Positions 27,247-35,680 of a DNA stretch of 64,000 nt are shown here, piece by piece. A program made the translations under genes and the position numbers. Under the pieces are notes generated by a model, which was not told where the DNA came from, searched no databases, and was given only the letters and a program-made list of their open reading frames with translations. Source of the stretch: Clostridium bornimense (GTDB lineage: Bacteria; Bacillota; Clostridia; Clostridiales; Clostridiaceae); NCBI RefSeq assembly GCF_000577895.1, contig NZ_HG917869.1:1-64000 (forward strand). Direction: 5' to 3'. The first letter of the stretch is position 1; the number at the start of each line of letters is the position of its first letter.

Positions 27247-27434
27247 AAAATATACGTGACGTAACTTTTGAAATTCATATTAAATTCTTATATTGGACAT
27301 ATAACTGTCACAATACATTGTTATGTTATAACTGTAGTTAATGATAATAATTTAATTTTTTTCAAATCATTTTCCTTTTTATAAAAAGAATGGTCTTTAA
27401 TGATCATTCTTTTTTGTTATGTATAAAAAGGAAA
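27247..27434 (+). repeat. R element copy 1 (~188 bp)
   Basis: Starts AAAATATACGTGACGTAAC, continues through a conserved promoter-like stretch (TTGGACATATAACTGTCAC...) and ends with a terminator-type hairpin AAGAATGGTC/GATCATTCTT + T6. Outer arms TTTCCTTTTTATA and TATAAAAAGGAAA pair perfectly here. Four other copies at 29651, 31966, 34608 and 37282. Confidence 0.92.
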
Positions 27435-27690
27435 GTTTGGGGTATGGACCAAACTTTAGTGAACACATAGATTTTTATAGATATAAATAAGACTATATAA
27501 TTATAAGGATTATATAGAGCATTTGCAGAGGTGAACGTAGGGAAATGGTGAGGTAATTGATAGAAAAAGTTGGAGATAAAAATGTATTAGTATATAATTT
27601 AGGTATATTATTACAAATAAGAGCTTAAGAACAAATAAAAAAAAAGGAATTTAAAATAAAAATTATTAATAAATCTATAAGGATGTGAAT
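27435..27690 (+). repeat. Extended leader module downstream of R1
   Basis: 27431-27540 matches 34784-34945 (GAACACATA, then GGTGAACGTAG). It ends with ATTTAGGTATATTATTAC, shared with 31338, 32160, 35009 and 35612. This is the long form of the DNA found between R elements and the next gene. A decayed reading frame (...YNLGILLQIRA) is detectable across copies. No intact gene. Confidence 0.75.
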
Positions 27691-27694
27691 TGAA

Positions 27695-27997
27695 TTGAAA
27701 TACGTATTATTAAGTGCTGATAGTGATACATCTGTTTATTTAGTTCCAGATGAAATGGCTAATAACTTAAAAAAATACTGTATAGATTTCTGTAACAAAT
27801 GGTTGTATCAAAGCTCATATGCAAAAAAATATCATATAGGTGGCAGTGTTTGCTATAACGAAAAGGACTTTATTGAATATGTTAACACATGGATTTTTCC
27901 AGATGAGCCATCCGTATTGATTGAAACAATTGGATGGATTAACTCAAAAGCAGATATTCCTGAGAAGTATAGAGAGTGTAAATGGTTCAATTTTTAG
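27695..27997 (+). CDS. Small hypothetical protein
   Basis: 100 residues with no family I recognise. Notable are MKYVLLSADSDTSVYLVPDE at the start, a FCNKWLY segment and a C-terminal EKYRECKWFNF. Slightly acidic, no signal peptide or membrane helix. TTG start with AAGGATGTG upstream. Sits in the mosaic region behind R1 and its leader module. Confidence 0.55.
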   Translation: MKYVLLSADSDTSVYLVPDEMANNLKKYCIDFCNKWLYQSSYAKKYHIGGSVCYNEKDFIEYVNTWIFPDEPSVLIETIGWINSKADIPEKYRECKWFNF

Positions 27998-28047
27998 TTA
28001 CACATTTGTTTAATAGTTAAGTAGAAAATTTATATGGAGAATGTTTA

Positions 28048-28377
28048 ATGAAATATTGTTGTACTGAATTAGATAGAAAAAGCACCTGTTATCATGAATT
28101 CCAGAAAGGAAAGTTCAATGATTCGTTTTGGGAGAAAGATTCACTTTTAATACACGATGATACTTTTTATGTTTTAAATCTGGCAGATTTATTTTATAGT
28201 GTTGTTCCTTCATATGATGAGTCATGAGAAACAGAGATAACTTTAAGTCAATGGAGGGAAATATGCCTTAGAGCATCAGAAATTGGTGGAGAAGTAAAGG
28301 CAGCTATAAAAGAAGTAGGTAGTTGGATTAAAACTATTTTTGAAACCTATGATGTATTTACTATTATAGGGGTATAA
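28048..28377 (+). pseudogene. Hypothetical gene interrupted by an in-frame TGA
   Basis: A 109-codon frame starting MKYCCTELDRKSTCYHEFQ, broken by TGA at 28225. The copy of its second half at 36345-36543 has GTA at that codon. The half after the stop (ETEITLSQWREICLRASEIGGEVKAA...) matches that copy closely. Family unknown. Loss of function is likely unless the stop is read through. Confidence 0.75.
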
Positions 28378-28413
28378 ATTTAGAATTTATAGAGTAATTA
28401 TAGGAGGGTAAAA

Positions 28414-29076
28414 GTGAATAGCAAATATGATAAATACATTAATCAATGGAATAATATCTTTTCAAAAGAAATCCCTAAAGTGCCAACAAATCAAAGATCT
28501 GGGAATAGAGCTTTAGATAAAGGAATAGAGTGGATTTGTAACGGAACAAAAAGCATTCTTGATTTTGGGTGTGGAAATGGTACTATGTTATTTTTATGTG
28601 CATTAAATGGCACAAAATATAACATAGGAGTAGACTTGTCTGAAAAAGCAATTGAAAATGCGCAAATAAGAGCTAAACAAATGAGTAAAGGGGAATATCG
28701 TTTTATACAAGGAAGTATAGATGCATTAGAAAGTATATCTGATTCATCTTTTGATGCTATTATTTTATTTAATATTATTGATAACTTATATCCAGAGGAC
28801 GCGGAAGTATTAATTAAGGAAGTTGAAAGAATTTTATGTAGCAATGGTAAGCTTTTAGTAAAGTTAAATCCTTATATAACACTAGATCAAATAATAGAAT
28901 GGGATTTAAAAGTAATAAAAGACAATTTACTTGATGATGGATTAATTTTATTAAATAATACAACAGAGAAGTGGAAGAATTTTTTTAGTATAAAGTTTAA
29001 TATATGTAAATATAATGAGATTTATTATCCTGAATTTGAACAAACTAATAGAATGTTCTGGTTGACTAAAAAGTAA
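28414..29076 (+). CDS. Class I SAM-dependent methyltransferase
   Basis: 220 residues. Motif I ILDFGCGNGTMLFLCALNG (about 50-68), acidic GVDLSEKAIENA (about 74-85), motif IV SSFDAIILFNIIDNL and the RILCSNGKLLVKLNPY segment define a Methyltransf_25/11 enzyme. GTG start with AGGAGGGT upstream. A decayed copy with a large internal deletion lies at 36580. Substrate unknown. Confidence 0.8.
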   Translation: MNSKYDKYINQWNNIFSKEIPKVPTNQRSGNRALDKGIEWICNGTKSILDFGCGNGTMLFLCALNGTKYNIGVDLSEKAIENAQIRAKQMSKGEYRFIQGSIDALESISDSSFDAIILFNIIDNLYPEDAEVLIKEVERILCSNGKLLVKLNPYITLDQIIEWDLKVIKDNLLDDGLILLNNTTEKWKNFFSIKFNICKYNEIYYPEFEQTNRMFWLTKK

Positions 29077-29164
29077 TAGATTATTCATATCAAAACAAAT
29101 TCTAAATTTGTAAGATAGGCTAAATCAACTTAAAAAAAGTGTAAGGAAGTTTAAAGGTGCTAAT

Positions 29165-29614
29165 ATGAAGATAGAAATGTTAAAAGATTATCCAGAGTTT
29201 GTTGAAGAAGTAGTAGAGTGGCTGAACAATGAATTCGGAAATAGAAATAGTTTAAAATTTTATCAGGGAATTATCGAGCATAGTTTGGTAGAAAATCAAT
29301 TACCAATTACATTTATAGCAGTAGAAAATGGTGTGCTATTGGGAACTGTTGGAATTTGGCGAGGGGATTTACTTTCACGTCAGGAATTATATCCATGGCT
29401 TTCTGCGTTGGTTGTCAATCCAAATTATCGAAATAAAGGTATTGGACAAAGTTTGCAAAAGCATGTGTTGGAATATTGTAAGATGAGTGGATATAAAGAA
29501 ATATTTTTATATACAGAGTTAGATGGATATTATGAAAAAAGTGGTTGGATACCATTTGACAAAGGATATGAGTATACCGGAAGTGAAGTCTGTATTTACA
29601 GGCAAAGTATATAA
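29165..29614 (+). CDS. GNAT-family N-acetyltransferase
   Basis: 149 residues. The acetyl-CoA signature is LVVNPNYRNKGIGQSLQKHVL (about 85-105), preceded by GVLLGTVGIWRGD and followed by KEIFLYTELDGYYEKSGW. Likely acetylates a small molecule. Lies directly before R2. Confidence 0.8.
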   Translation: MKIEMLKDYPEFVEEVVEWLNNEFGNRNSLKFYQGIIEHSLVENQLPITFIAVENGVLLGTVGIWRGDLLSRQELYPWLSALVVNPNYRNKGIGQSLQKHVLEYCKMSGYKEIFLYTELDGYYEKSGWIPFDKGYEYTGSEVCIYRQSI

Positions 29615-29650
29615 ATTACCATTTTATAAAGTGATTTTAGATATGGTTTG

Positions 29651-29836
29651 AAATATACGTGACGTAACTTTTGAAATTCATATTAAATTCTTATATTGGA
29701 CATATAACTGTCACAATATATTGTTATATTATAATTGTAGTTAATGATAATAGTTAATTTTTTTCAAATCATTTTCCTTTTTATTTAAAGAATGGTCTTT
29801 AATGATCATTCTTTTTTGTTATGTAGAAAAAGGAAA
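29651..29836 (+). repeat. R element copy 2 (~186 bp)
   Basis: Nearly identical to R1 from AAATATACGTGACGTAAC to GAAAAAGGAAA. TATAAT lies at 29730-29735 with a weak -35-like CTGTCA 16 bp upstream. Downstream DNA differs from R1 and R4, so the element has conserved limits. Confidence 0.92.
29742..29817 (+). ncRNA. Possible ~75-nt RNA encoded by the R element
   Basis: If the conserved TATAAT of R2 is a promoter, transcription would start near 29742 and stop at the hairpin 29788-29813 plus T run, giving a short RNA without an ORF. It contains UUUUCCUUUUU, complementary to the AAAAAGGAAA that follows the terminator in all R copies except R5, where it is altered. Expression is inferred, not shown. 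Confidence 0.3.
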
Positions 29837-29962
29837 TATAATAATACAGAGTATTTAAATGATTCAACTGTAAGTTGAATTATTTTCGCAACTTCCCTTA
29901 TTTGGTTATTGTTGCAATCAGTGGTAGTGGGTTATTATAAAATAGAAACGGAGGTATTTTAT

Positions 29963-31213
29963 ATGCTTAATAGTATTAAAGTTGGCAATTTTATAATGAA
30001 TAAGCGTAAAGAATTAGGAATGACACAGCAACAATTGGCAGATAAATTGAAGGTTTCTTTTCAAGCAGTATCAAAGTGGGAAAATGGTATAACTTATCCT
30101 AATATAGAAATTTTATATGAGTTAGCAATTACACTAAATGTAACTGTAGATGAAATATTAGTAGGTAGTGAAAAAGAAACCGAAGGGTTGTCATATAGTA
30201 AGGCAGGTATTGATATAACATATACTGATACAATTAAGAGAGAAATGGCAAAGCATTTAGAAACAAGTGATGTTAGAGTTTTGAATGGGCTTGGACCATT
30301 TGCATCTTTGTATGATATTAATTTTCCTAGGATAAATGAACCAGTACTTGTTTTGAAATCAGAAGAACCTGGTTCAAAGCAAAAGTTAGCAATGGAGTTC
30401 GGATACACAGAATCAATTTGTCATGATATGATTAATCATTTGGTAAATGACATTGTGGTGATGGGAGCAAAACCATTAGCAGTATTAGATACAATTGTTT
30501 GTGGAAAAGCTGAAAGAGATACGATAAAAACCTTGGTAAAAGGTGTAGCGGATGCCTGTAGAGAAAATGAATGCTTTTTAGTAGGCGGGGAAACATCGAT
30601 TCAACCATTAGTTGTGGATTCTGGAGTATATGTTTTAACTTCAAGTATCGTCGGTATTGTAGAAAAATCAAAGGTCATTGATGGATCTAAGATTGAAGAT
30701 GGTGATGTGGTTTTAGCTATTGCTTCTAATGGGTTGCATACCAATGGATATTCGCTAGTAAGATTATTAATGGATAAGATGCCACAAATTAAGCTAGATA
30801 AAATAGACGGATTAACATTTATAGAGCAGATTATGAAACCTCATACTCCATATTATAAAGCAATAAAAGAATTGTTTTCAGAAGATGTGATACATGGAAT
30901 GGCACATATTACTGGTGGTGGAATTGAAGGAAATTTATGCAGAATAATGCCAGATGGATTAAGTGCTAAAATAGATTTGTCAAAGCTACAAGTATTAAAT
31001 ATATTTAAATATATTCGTAACAATGGAAATATAAGTGACGAGGAAATGTTACATACATTTAATTGTGGCGTTGGATTCAATGTGGTAGTATCGCAAAAGC
31101 ATAAAGATACAGTAATAAATCATATTAAGAAATATTATAATTGTTATGAAATTGGTAAAATAGAAAAAGGCGATGCGAAGATAGTATTTGAGAATAGATT
31201 AAATTGGGTATAG
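29963..31213 (+). CDS. XRE-type HTH fused to a PurM-like (AIR synthase-related) domain
   Basis: 416 residues. Positions about 6-60 are a Cro/C1 helix-turn-helix (GMTQQQLADKLKVSFQAVSKWENG). Positions about 78-410 follow the PurM fold: AGIDITYTDTIKREM, VNDIVVMGAKPLAVLD, GGETSIQP, AIASNGLHTNGYSLVR, GMAHITGGGIEGN, and EEMLHTFNCGVGFNVVV. Where PurM normally has the metal/nucleotide loop DGVGTK, this protein has SEEPGSKQ. Catalysis may therefore be altered and the domain may serve as a ligand sensor. ATG at 29963 chosen for GGAGG eight bases upstream. A shred of a second copy lies at 35527. Likely a regulator responding to a purine-type metabolite (inference). Confidence 0.7.
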   Translation: MLNSIKVGNFIMNKRKELGMTQQQLADKLKVSFQAVSKWENGITYPNIEILYELAITLNVTVDEILVGSEKETEGLSYSKAGIDITYTDTIKREMAKHLETSDVRVLNGLGPFASLYDINFPRINEPVLVLKSEEPGSKQKLAMEFGYTESICHDMINHLVNDIVVMGAKPLAVLDTIVCGKAERDTIKTLVKGVADACRENECFLVGGETSIQPLVVDSGVYVLTSSIVGIVEKSKVIDGSKIEDGDVVLAIASNGLHTNGYSLVRLLMDKMPQIKLDKIDGLTFIEQIMKPHTPYYKAIKELFSEDVIHGMAHITGGGIEGNLCRIMPDGLSAKIDLSKLQVLNIFKYIRNNGNISDEEMLHTFNCGVGFNVVVSQKHKDTVINHIKKYYNCYEIGKIEKGDAKIVFENRLNWV

Positions 31214-31234
31214 TACATTGTATATATAAACAAT

Positions 31235-31400
31235 AATAGGAGAGTAAAGTGGTAACAGTGGTGAATGGAGAGAACTTGTGCAGTTATGAAGTTATAAATA
31301 GAAGGTATTGGTATTAAAGGTTGTTGGCGTATAATATAGGTATATTATTACAAAGTAGCGTTTAAAATCTAGTAGATAAATGGAAATTTGTAGGTGAGGA
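31235..31400 (+). repeat. Leader module before the kinase gene
   Basis: GTTATAAATAGAAGGTATTGG..., then TATAATATAGGTATATTATT and GATAAATGGAAATTTGTAGG match the module before the genes at 32232, 35081 and 35681, and parts of 26629-26700 and 27541-27640. TATAAT suggests the module may carry the promoter of the following gene. Confidence 0.75.
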
Positions 31401-31401
31401 A

Positions 31402-31896
31402 ATGAAGAAGATATATCTTATTGGTGGCACAATGGGAGTGGGAAAAACTACGACATGTCAACTCTTGAAAAAAGAATTGCATAATAGTATTTTTCTTGAT
31501 GGGGATTGGTGTTGGGATGCTAATCCGTTTCAAGTTACAGAAGAAACTAAAACAATGGTATTAGATAATATATGTTATTTACTGAATAATTATATTCATT
31601 GTTCAGCGTATGAAAATATTATATTTTGTTGGGTTATGCACGAACAGAGCATAATCGATAGCATTCTCAACAGAATTGATACAGAAAACTGTATTGTAAA
31701 AGTTATATCCCTTGTTTGCGATGAAGATGTTCTCAAAAAGAGAATTGAGAGAGATATTAATGAAGGTATCCGTACAGATAGAGTCATTGAAAGATGCGTT
31801 GAAAGAATTTCACTATATCAAGGATTGAAGACCATAAAAATTGATACATCAAACAAAAGTGCGGGAACTATCGTCAAGGAAATTTCAGTTATGTAA
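31402..31896 (+). CDS. P-loop kinase-like protein (AAA_33/nucleotide kinase type)
   Basis: 164 residues. Walker A is GGTMGVGKTTT (about 8-18), FLDGDWCWDANPF follows at the substrate-acid position, and the LID-like arginines are in KKRIERDINEGIRTDR. Resembles small-molecule or nucleoside kinases including antibiotic phosphotransferases. Substrate unknown. Followed by AAATTCCAATTTGTAAG and R3. Confidence 0.75.
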   Translation: MKKIYLIGGTMGVGKTTTCQLLKKELHNSIFLDGDWCWDANPFQVTEETKTMVLDNICYLLNNYIHCSAYENIIFCWVMHEQSIIDSILNRIDTENCIVKVISLVCDEDVLKKRIERDINEGIRTDRVIERCVERISLYQGLKTIKIDTSNKSAGTIVKEISVM

Positions 31897-31965
31897 ATTC
31901 CAATTTGTAAGTTAGAATAAATTAACTTTAATAAGGAAGTTCGAGGTATATTTTGAGTGAATTTT

Positions 31966-32146
31966 AAAATATACGTGACGTAACTTTTGAAATTCATATT
32001 AATTCTTAATCTGGTCATAAATTTATCACAAAGGATTGATATATTATAATTGTAGTTAATAATAGTTAGTTTTTTAATCATTTTCCTTTTTATATAGAAG
32101 AGTGGTCTTTAATGATCATTCTTTTTTGTTATGTAGAGAAAGGAAA
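31966..32146 (+). repeat. R element copy 3 (~181 bp)
   Basis: Same limits as R1/R2 with more point changes near the middle (ATCTGGTCATAAATTTATCAC). Terminator arms GAGTGGTC/GATCATTC retained. Directly downstream GGTGTATAATATAGG shows a leader shortened relative to the one after R4; the ends agree at the short identity TGTAT. Confidence 0.9.
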
Positions 32147-32231
32147 CTTTGGTGTATAATATAGGTATATTATTACAAATTAGTATTTAAGATCTAGTAG
32201 AAAAATAGGAATTTGAGAAAAAGGTGTAAAA

Positions 32232-32720
32232 ATGATTAGAAGGGCAAAAAATACAGATATTAGCACTATTGAAGAGATATTGTTTGATGCAGTTATATGG
32301 ATGAAATCTAATGGTATTTCAAATCTTTGGAGTCTAGAAAGTGTAAAATGGGTTGCCTTATCGAGAGAGTATAAAATTGATGATTTCTATATTTATTTTT
32401 ATAAAAATAAACCTGTTGCATGTATGGCGATAACAAATAAAGATTCAAAGTATTGGCCTAATGTAGAAGAAAATTCATCTTTATATTTGCATAAGTTAGC
32501 AGTGAAAAAGGAATTTAGAGGAAAGGGGATTTCTAAAGAGATGATTGATTTTATAAAAGAAAAAGCATATGCAGAAAAAATTAATGAGATAAGACTTGAT
32601 TGTAATGCAAATGAAAGAAAGTTATGTAAATTGTATGAAGCGCAAGGGTTTAAATATGTAGAAAGTGTTTTAGGGAGCAAAGATTATAATTTAGCATTAT
32701 ATGTTTGTTATTTGAAATAA
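32232..32720 (+). CDS. GNAT-family N-acetyltransferase
   Basis: 162 residues with LHKLAVKKEFRGKGISKEMIDF (acetyl-CoA loop, about 88-109), RLDCNANERKLCKLYEAQGFKYVE and a C-terminal hydrophobic strand. The ATG follows AAAAAGGTGTAAAA. Mosaic-region gene between R3 and a GNAT fragment. Confidence 0.8.
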   Translation: MIRRAKNTDISTIEEILFDAVIWMKSNGISNLWSLESVKWVALSREYKIDDFYIYFYKNKPVACMAITNKDSKYWPNVEENSSLYLHKLAVKKEFRGKGISKEMIDFIKEKAYAEKINEIRLDCNANERKLCKLYEAQGFKYVESVLGSKDYNLALYVCYLK

Positions 32721-32768
32721 AAAAATATATAACATTCTTACAAACTAGAATCTGTAGAGGGAATAATA

Positions 32769-32924
32769 TTGTTTATTAGAAAATACATGCTATTGAATTG
32801 TAAACATTTGGCGGAGTCATTCTATCAAACGGTTCATATGGTAAACGCTAAAGATTATACAAATGAGCAATTAGATGTATGGGCAACTGGTAACGTAAAT
32901 CTGAAAGAATGGGATAATTTATAG
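32769..32924 (+). pseudogene. Truncated GNAT N-terminus
   Basis: A 51-codon frame from TTG (LFIRKYMLLNCKHLAESFYQ, then NAKDYTNEQLDVWATGNV). It corresponds to the first third of a YafP-like GNAT and stops abruptly, with the acetyl-CoA-binding part missing. The same 5' end, with its leader, is fused to another gene at 36307. Confidence 0.75.
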
Positions 32925-32937
32925 GAGAAAAGTGTAT

Positions 32938-33810
32938 ATGAGAAGTGAAAAAGAGATGTATGAATTAATATTAAGTATTGCTAATAATGATAAGAGAATA
33001 CATGCAGTATATATGAACGGATCTAGAGTAAATAAAAATATAAAAAGTGATATTTTTCAAGATTATGACATTGTATATGTTGTAAATGAAACTAATAGCT
33101 TTATTGAAGATAAAAAATGGATTGAAAATTTTGGGGAAATACTTTATATGCAATATCCTGATGAATCTCCATATTGTCATAGTAATAAAGAAAAATCTTA
33201 TGGATGGCTTATGCAGTTTGCAGATGGAAATAGAATTGATTTGCATGTAGAGACTATTGAAAGTGCTAAGGAAAATATTTTTAGTGATAAATTATGTAAG
33301 ATATTATTGGATAAGAGTGATATTTTGCCACAAATTCCTGAAGCTACTGATAAAGATTATTGGATAAAAAGACCTAATAAAGAGGAATATGTTGCTACAT
33401 GTAATGAATTTTGGTGGTGCTCAAATAATATTGCCAAGGGATTATGGAGAAAAGAGATTCCATATATACAAGATATGGCTAATTTTATTGTAAGAAAACA
33501 ATTGGAAAAAATGCTTTCTTGGAAAGTTGGTATAATTACAGAGTTCTCGGTGAGTGTTGGAAAATCAGCAAAATATATGTACAAGTGGTTAGATAAAACC
33601 GATTGGGAATCATATCTTGCAACTTATTTAAGTAGCAATATTGAGGAGATTTGGGAAAATGTAATGAGAATGTGTGATTTATTTGAAAACACAGCTATTT
33701 TTGTAGGTAAAGAATTAGGATATGAGTATAATTCTTTAGAGGGAAGAAAAGCTAGGGAGTTTTTGAAACATGTCAGACAATTATCAAAGGATGCTAGTGA
33801 AATTTATTAA
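32938..33810 (+). CDS. AadK/AadE-like aminoglycoside 6-adenylyltransferase
   Basis: 290 residues. Nucleotidyltransferase motif MNGSRVN (about 22-28) followed by DYDIVYVV, then RIDLHVET with the third acidic residue. The C-terminal helical domain has CNEFWWCSNNIAKGLWR as in streptomycin adenylyltransferases. The ATG at 32938 is preferred over the GTG six bases earlier, given AGGAG at 32923. Could confer streptomycin resistance if expressed; activity is not shown by sequence. Confidence 0.82.
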   Translation: MRSEKEMYELILSIANNDKRIHAVYMNGSRVNKNIKSDIFQDYDIVYVVNETNSFIEDKKWIENFGEILYMQYPDESPYCHSNKEKSYGWLMQFADGNRIDLHVETIESAKENIFSDKLCKILLDKSDILPQIPEATDKDYWIKRPNKEEYVATCNEFWWCSNNIAKGLWRKEIPYIQDMANFIVRKQLEKMLSWKVGIITEFSVSVGKSAKYMYKWLDKTDWESYLATYLSSNIEEIWENVMRMCDLFENTAIFVGKELGYEYNSLEGRKAREFLKHVRQLSKDASEIY

Positions 33811-33858
33811 TAAAAGTATTAATCTTATAAATTCCAATTTGTTAAATGGGGGCTTAGT

Positions 33859-34554
33859 ATGAATAGAATAGGAATAATTGGAGCAATGAGCATTGAAGTA
33901 GATTTCATTAAGAGTAAAATGACATTTATAGATGAAAAAAGATATGCAGGATTTAACTTCTATTTAGGTAAATATAAAAACTTAGATATTGTATTAACTA
34001 TATGTGGAATTGGTAAAGTAAATGCTTCAAGTTGCACACAAATACTAATTGATAGATTCAATGTTTCCAAAATTATTAATACAGGTATTGCTGGAAGCTT
34101 AAATGATGATGTGAAATTATGTGATATAGTTATATCAGATAACGTTACATATCATGATGTAAGGCAAATCCAAATGATAAGTTGCTATCCTTACAAGGAA
34201 TTTTTTTGTGCTAATAAAGAACTGATTAATTTAGCAATTAGAGCATATCAAAATATATGCCCTAAAGAAAATAACTATCATATAGGAAGAATTGTATCAG
34301 GTGAATCATTTATATCTGACAAAAATTTAAAGCAAGCTATTATAGAATCTTATAATCCATATTGTGTAGAGATGGAAGGTGCAGCTATAGGACATGTAGC
34401 TGAAATTAATGATGTCCCTTTTGTAATAATAAGAAGCATATCAGATAATGCTGATGAAAATGCCACAATAAGTTATGAAGAGTTTGAGAAAATATCAGCT
34501 AATATTTCAGCTAAATTAGTATTAAAGATGTTAGAGTTGTTAATTACTGAATAA
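33859..34554 (+). CDS. mtnN: 5'-methylthioadenosine/S-adenosylhomocysteine nucleosidase
   Basis: 231 residues of the PNP/UDP phosphorylase superfamily. RIGIIGAMSIEVDFIKSKM at the start, LTICGIGKVNASSCTQ, NTGIAGSLN, VSGESFISD, VEMEGAAIGHVA (substrate-binding Glu) and IRSISDNAD with the catalytic Asp are the MTAN blocks. It recycles SAM by-products. Unusual company: it sits in the mosaic array between AadK-like gene and R4. Confidence 0.9.
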   Translation: MNRIGIIGAMSIEVDFIKSKMTFIDEKRYAGFNFYLGKYKNLDIVLTICGIGKVNASSCTQILIDRFNVSKIINTGIAGSLNDDVKLCDIVISDNVTYHDVRQIQMISCYPYKEFFCANKELINLAIRAYQNICPKENNYHIGRIVSGESFISDKNLKQAIIESYNPYCVEMEGAAIGHVAEINDVPFVIIRSISDNADENATISYEEFEKISANISAKLVLKMLELLITE

Positions 34555-34607
34555 ATGACACCTACAAGATAAATTCTAATTTGAAAGGTACTTAAAAGGT
34601 TTGTTTT

Positions 34608-34789
34608 AAAAAATACGTGACGTAACTTTTGAAATTCATATTAAATTTTTATATTGGACATATAACTGCCACAATATATTGTTATATTATAATTGTAGTT
34701 AATGATAGTTAGTTTTTTAATCATTTTCCTTTTTGTATAGAAGAGTGGTCTTTAATGATCATTCTTTTTTGTTATGTAGAGAAAGGAAA
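34608..34789 (+). repeat. R element copy 4 (~182 bp)
   Basis: AAAATACGTGACGTAAC through GAAAGGAAA with the hairpin GAGTGGTC/GATCATTC. Preceded by AATTCTAATTTGAAAGG, the common 3' motif of the mosaic genes. Confidence 0.92.
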
Positions 34790-35062
34790 CTTTGGTGTAT
34801 TGATAAAAACTTTAGAGAACACATATATTTTTATAGTTATAAATAAGATTATATATAATTAAGTTTTTATAAAATATTATTAGATATATAAAGCTCAGGG
34901 AAGCTTATAAGTATAGGAATTATATAGAACAGTAGCAGGGTGAACGTAGAAAAACCGGTGTGGTTATAAATAGAAGATATTGGAATCGAAAAAGTTGTTG
35001 ATGTATAATATAGGTATATTATTACAAATTAACGTTTGAAATTCAGTAAATAATCAAGAATT
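34790..35062 (+). repeat. Full-length leader module after R4
   Basis: The longest version of the inter-gene leader: GAACACATA segment, GGTGAACGTAG, ATAGAAGATATTGG, TATAATATAGGTATATTATT and a final AAGAATTC. Shorter forms at 27435, 31235, 32147 and 35612 appear to be deletion derivatives. TTGGAA-N18-TATAAT is a plausible promoter. Confidence 0.75.
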
Positions 35063-35080
35063 CATGGGAGGGGAAGACAT

Positions 35081-35518
35081 ATGACACATATTGATAAAGC
35101 TAAAGAACTGTTTGAACAAAAGTATCATTGTTCACAAGCTGTACTTGCTGCTTTTGCAGAAGAATTAGGATTGACTGAAAAACAAGCACTCAAATTAGGT
35201 GGTTGTTTTGGAGGTGGAATGTGTAAAGGCGAAGTGTGTGGTGCTTGTACAGGTGCATTAATGGCATTAGGATTGAAACATGGTCAATGTGAAATTGAAG
35301 ATTTAGATAGCAGATTAAAAACTAATGATGTTACAGTAAAGTTTCTAGAATTATTTCGTGAGGAAAATGGTTCATATATATGTAAAGAATTATTGGGATG
35401 TGACTTAGCAACTCCAGAGGGTAAAGAATACGCTAAAGAACATAATTTGTTTACTGATTTTTGCCCGCACATGGTAGTTTCTGCTGTGAAAATAGCAGAA
35501 CAACTTTTGGAGGAATAA
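35081..35518 (+). CDS. C_GCAxxG_C_C family protein
   Basis: 145 residues named after its cysteine pattern: YHCSQAVLAAFAEELGL, GGCFGGGMCKGEVCGACTGAL, then a Cys near CKELLGCDL and a final CPH. The cysteines probably bind a metal or cluster. Family members are often redox-related; function not established. GGGAGGGG before the ATG. Confidence 0.85.
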   Translation: MTHIDKAKELFEQKYHCSQAVLAAFAEELGLTEKQALKLGGCFGGGMCKGEVCGACTGALMALGLKHGQCEIEDLDSRLKTNDVTVKFLELFREENGSYICKELLGCDLATPEGKEYAKEHNLFTDFCPHMVVSAVKIAEQLLEE

Positions 35519-35526
35519 AACTATTT

Positions 35527-35613
35527 ATGATACATGAGATGGCACATATTACTGGTGATGTAATTAAAGGAAATTTATGCAGAATAATACCTGATGGATT
35601 AAGTGCTAAATAG
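35527..35613 (+). pseudogene. PurM-domain gene shred
   Basis: 28 codons (MIHEMAHITGDVIKGNLCRI, then PDGLSAK, stop) match an internal piece of the HTH-PurM gene (about 30886-30970), with Gly-Gly-Gly loop changes. It ends where the AATAG of the gene meets the TAGGTATATTATT leader, an apparent recombination junction. Confidence 0.8.
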
Positions 35614-35680
35614 GTATATTATTATAAATCAACGTTTAAGATCTAGTAGATAAATAGGAATTTGTAAAGGAGAAAATAGT

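Noticed and set aside
29963-31213. Selenophosphate synthetase
   Set aside because: The blocks match AIR synthase (GMAHITGGG, SNGLHTNGYS) better, and the selenide-site Cys/Sec region is missing.
34920-35020. T-box or other riboswitch before the mosaic genes (GGTGAACG...AACCGGTG)
   Set aside because: The T-box core (GGGTGGTACCGCG) and specifier architecture are absent, and the segment recurs before unrelated genes.
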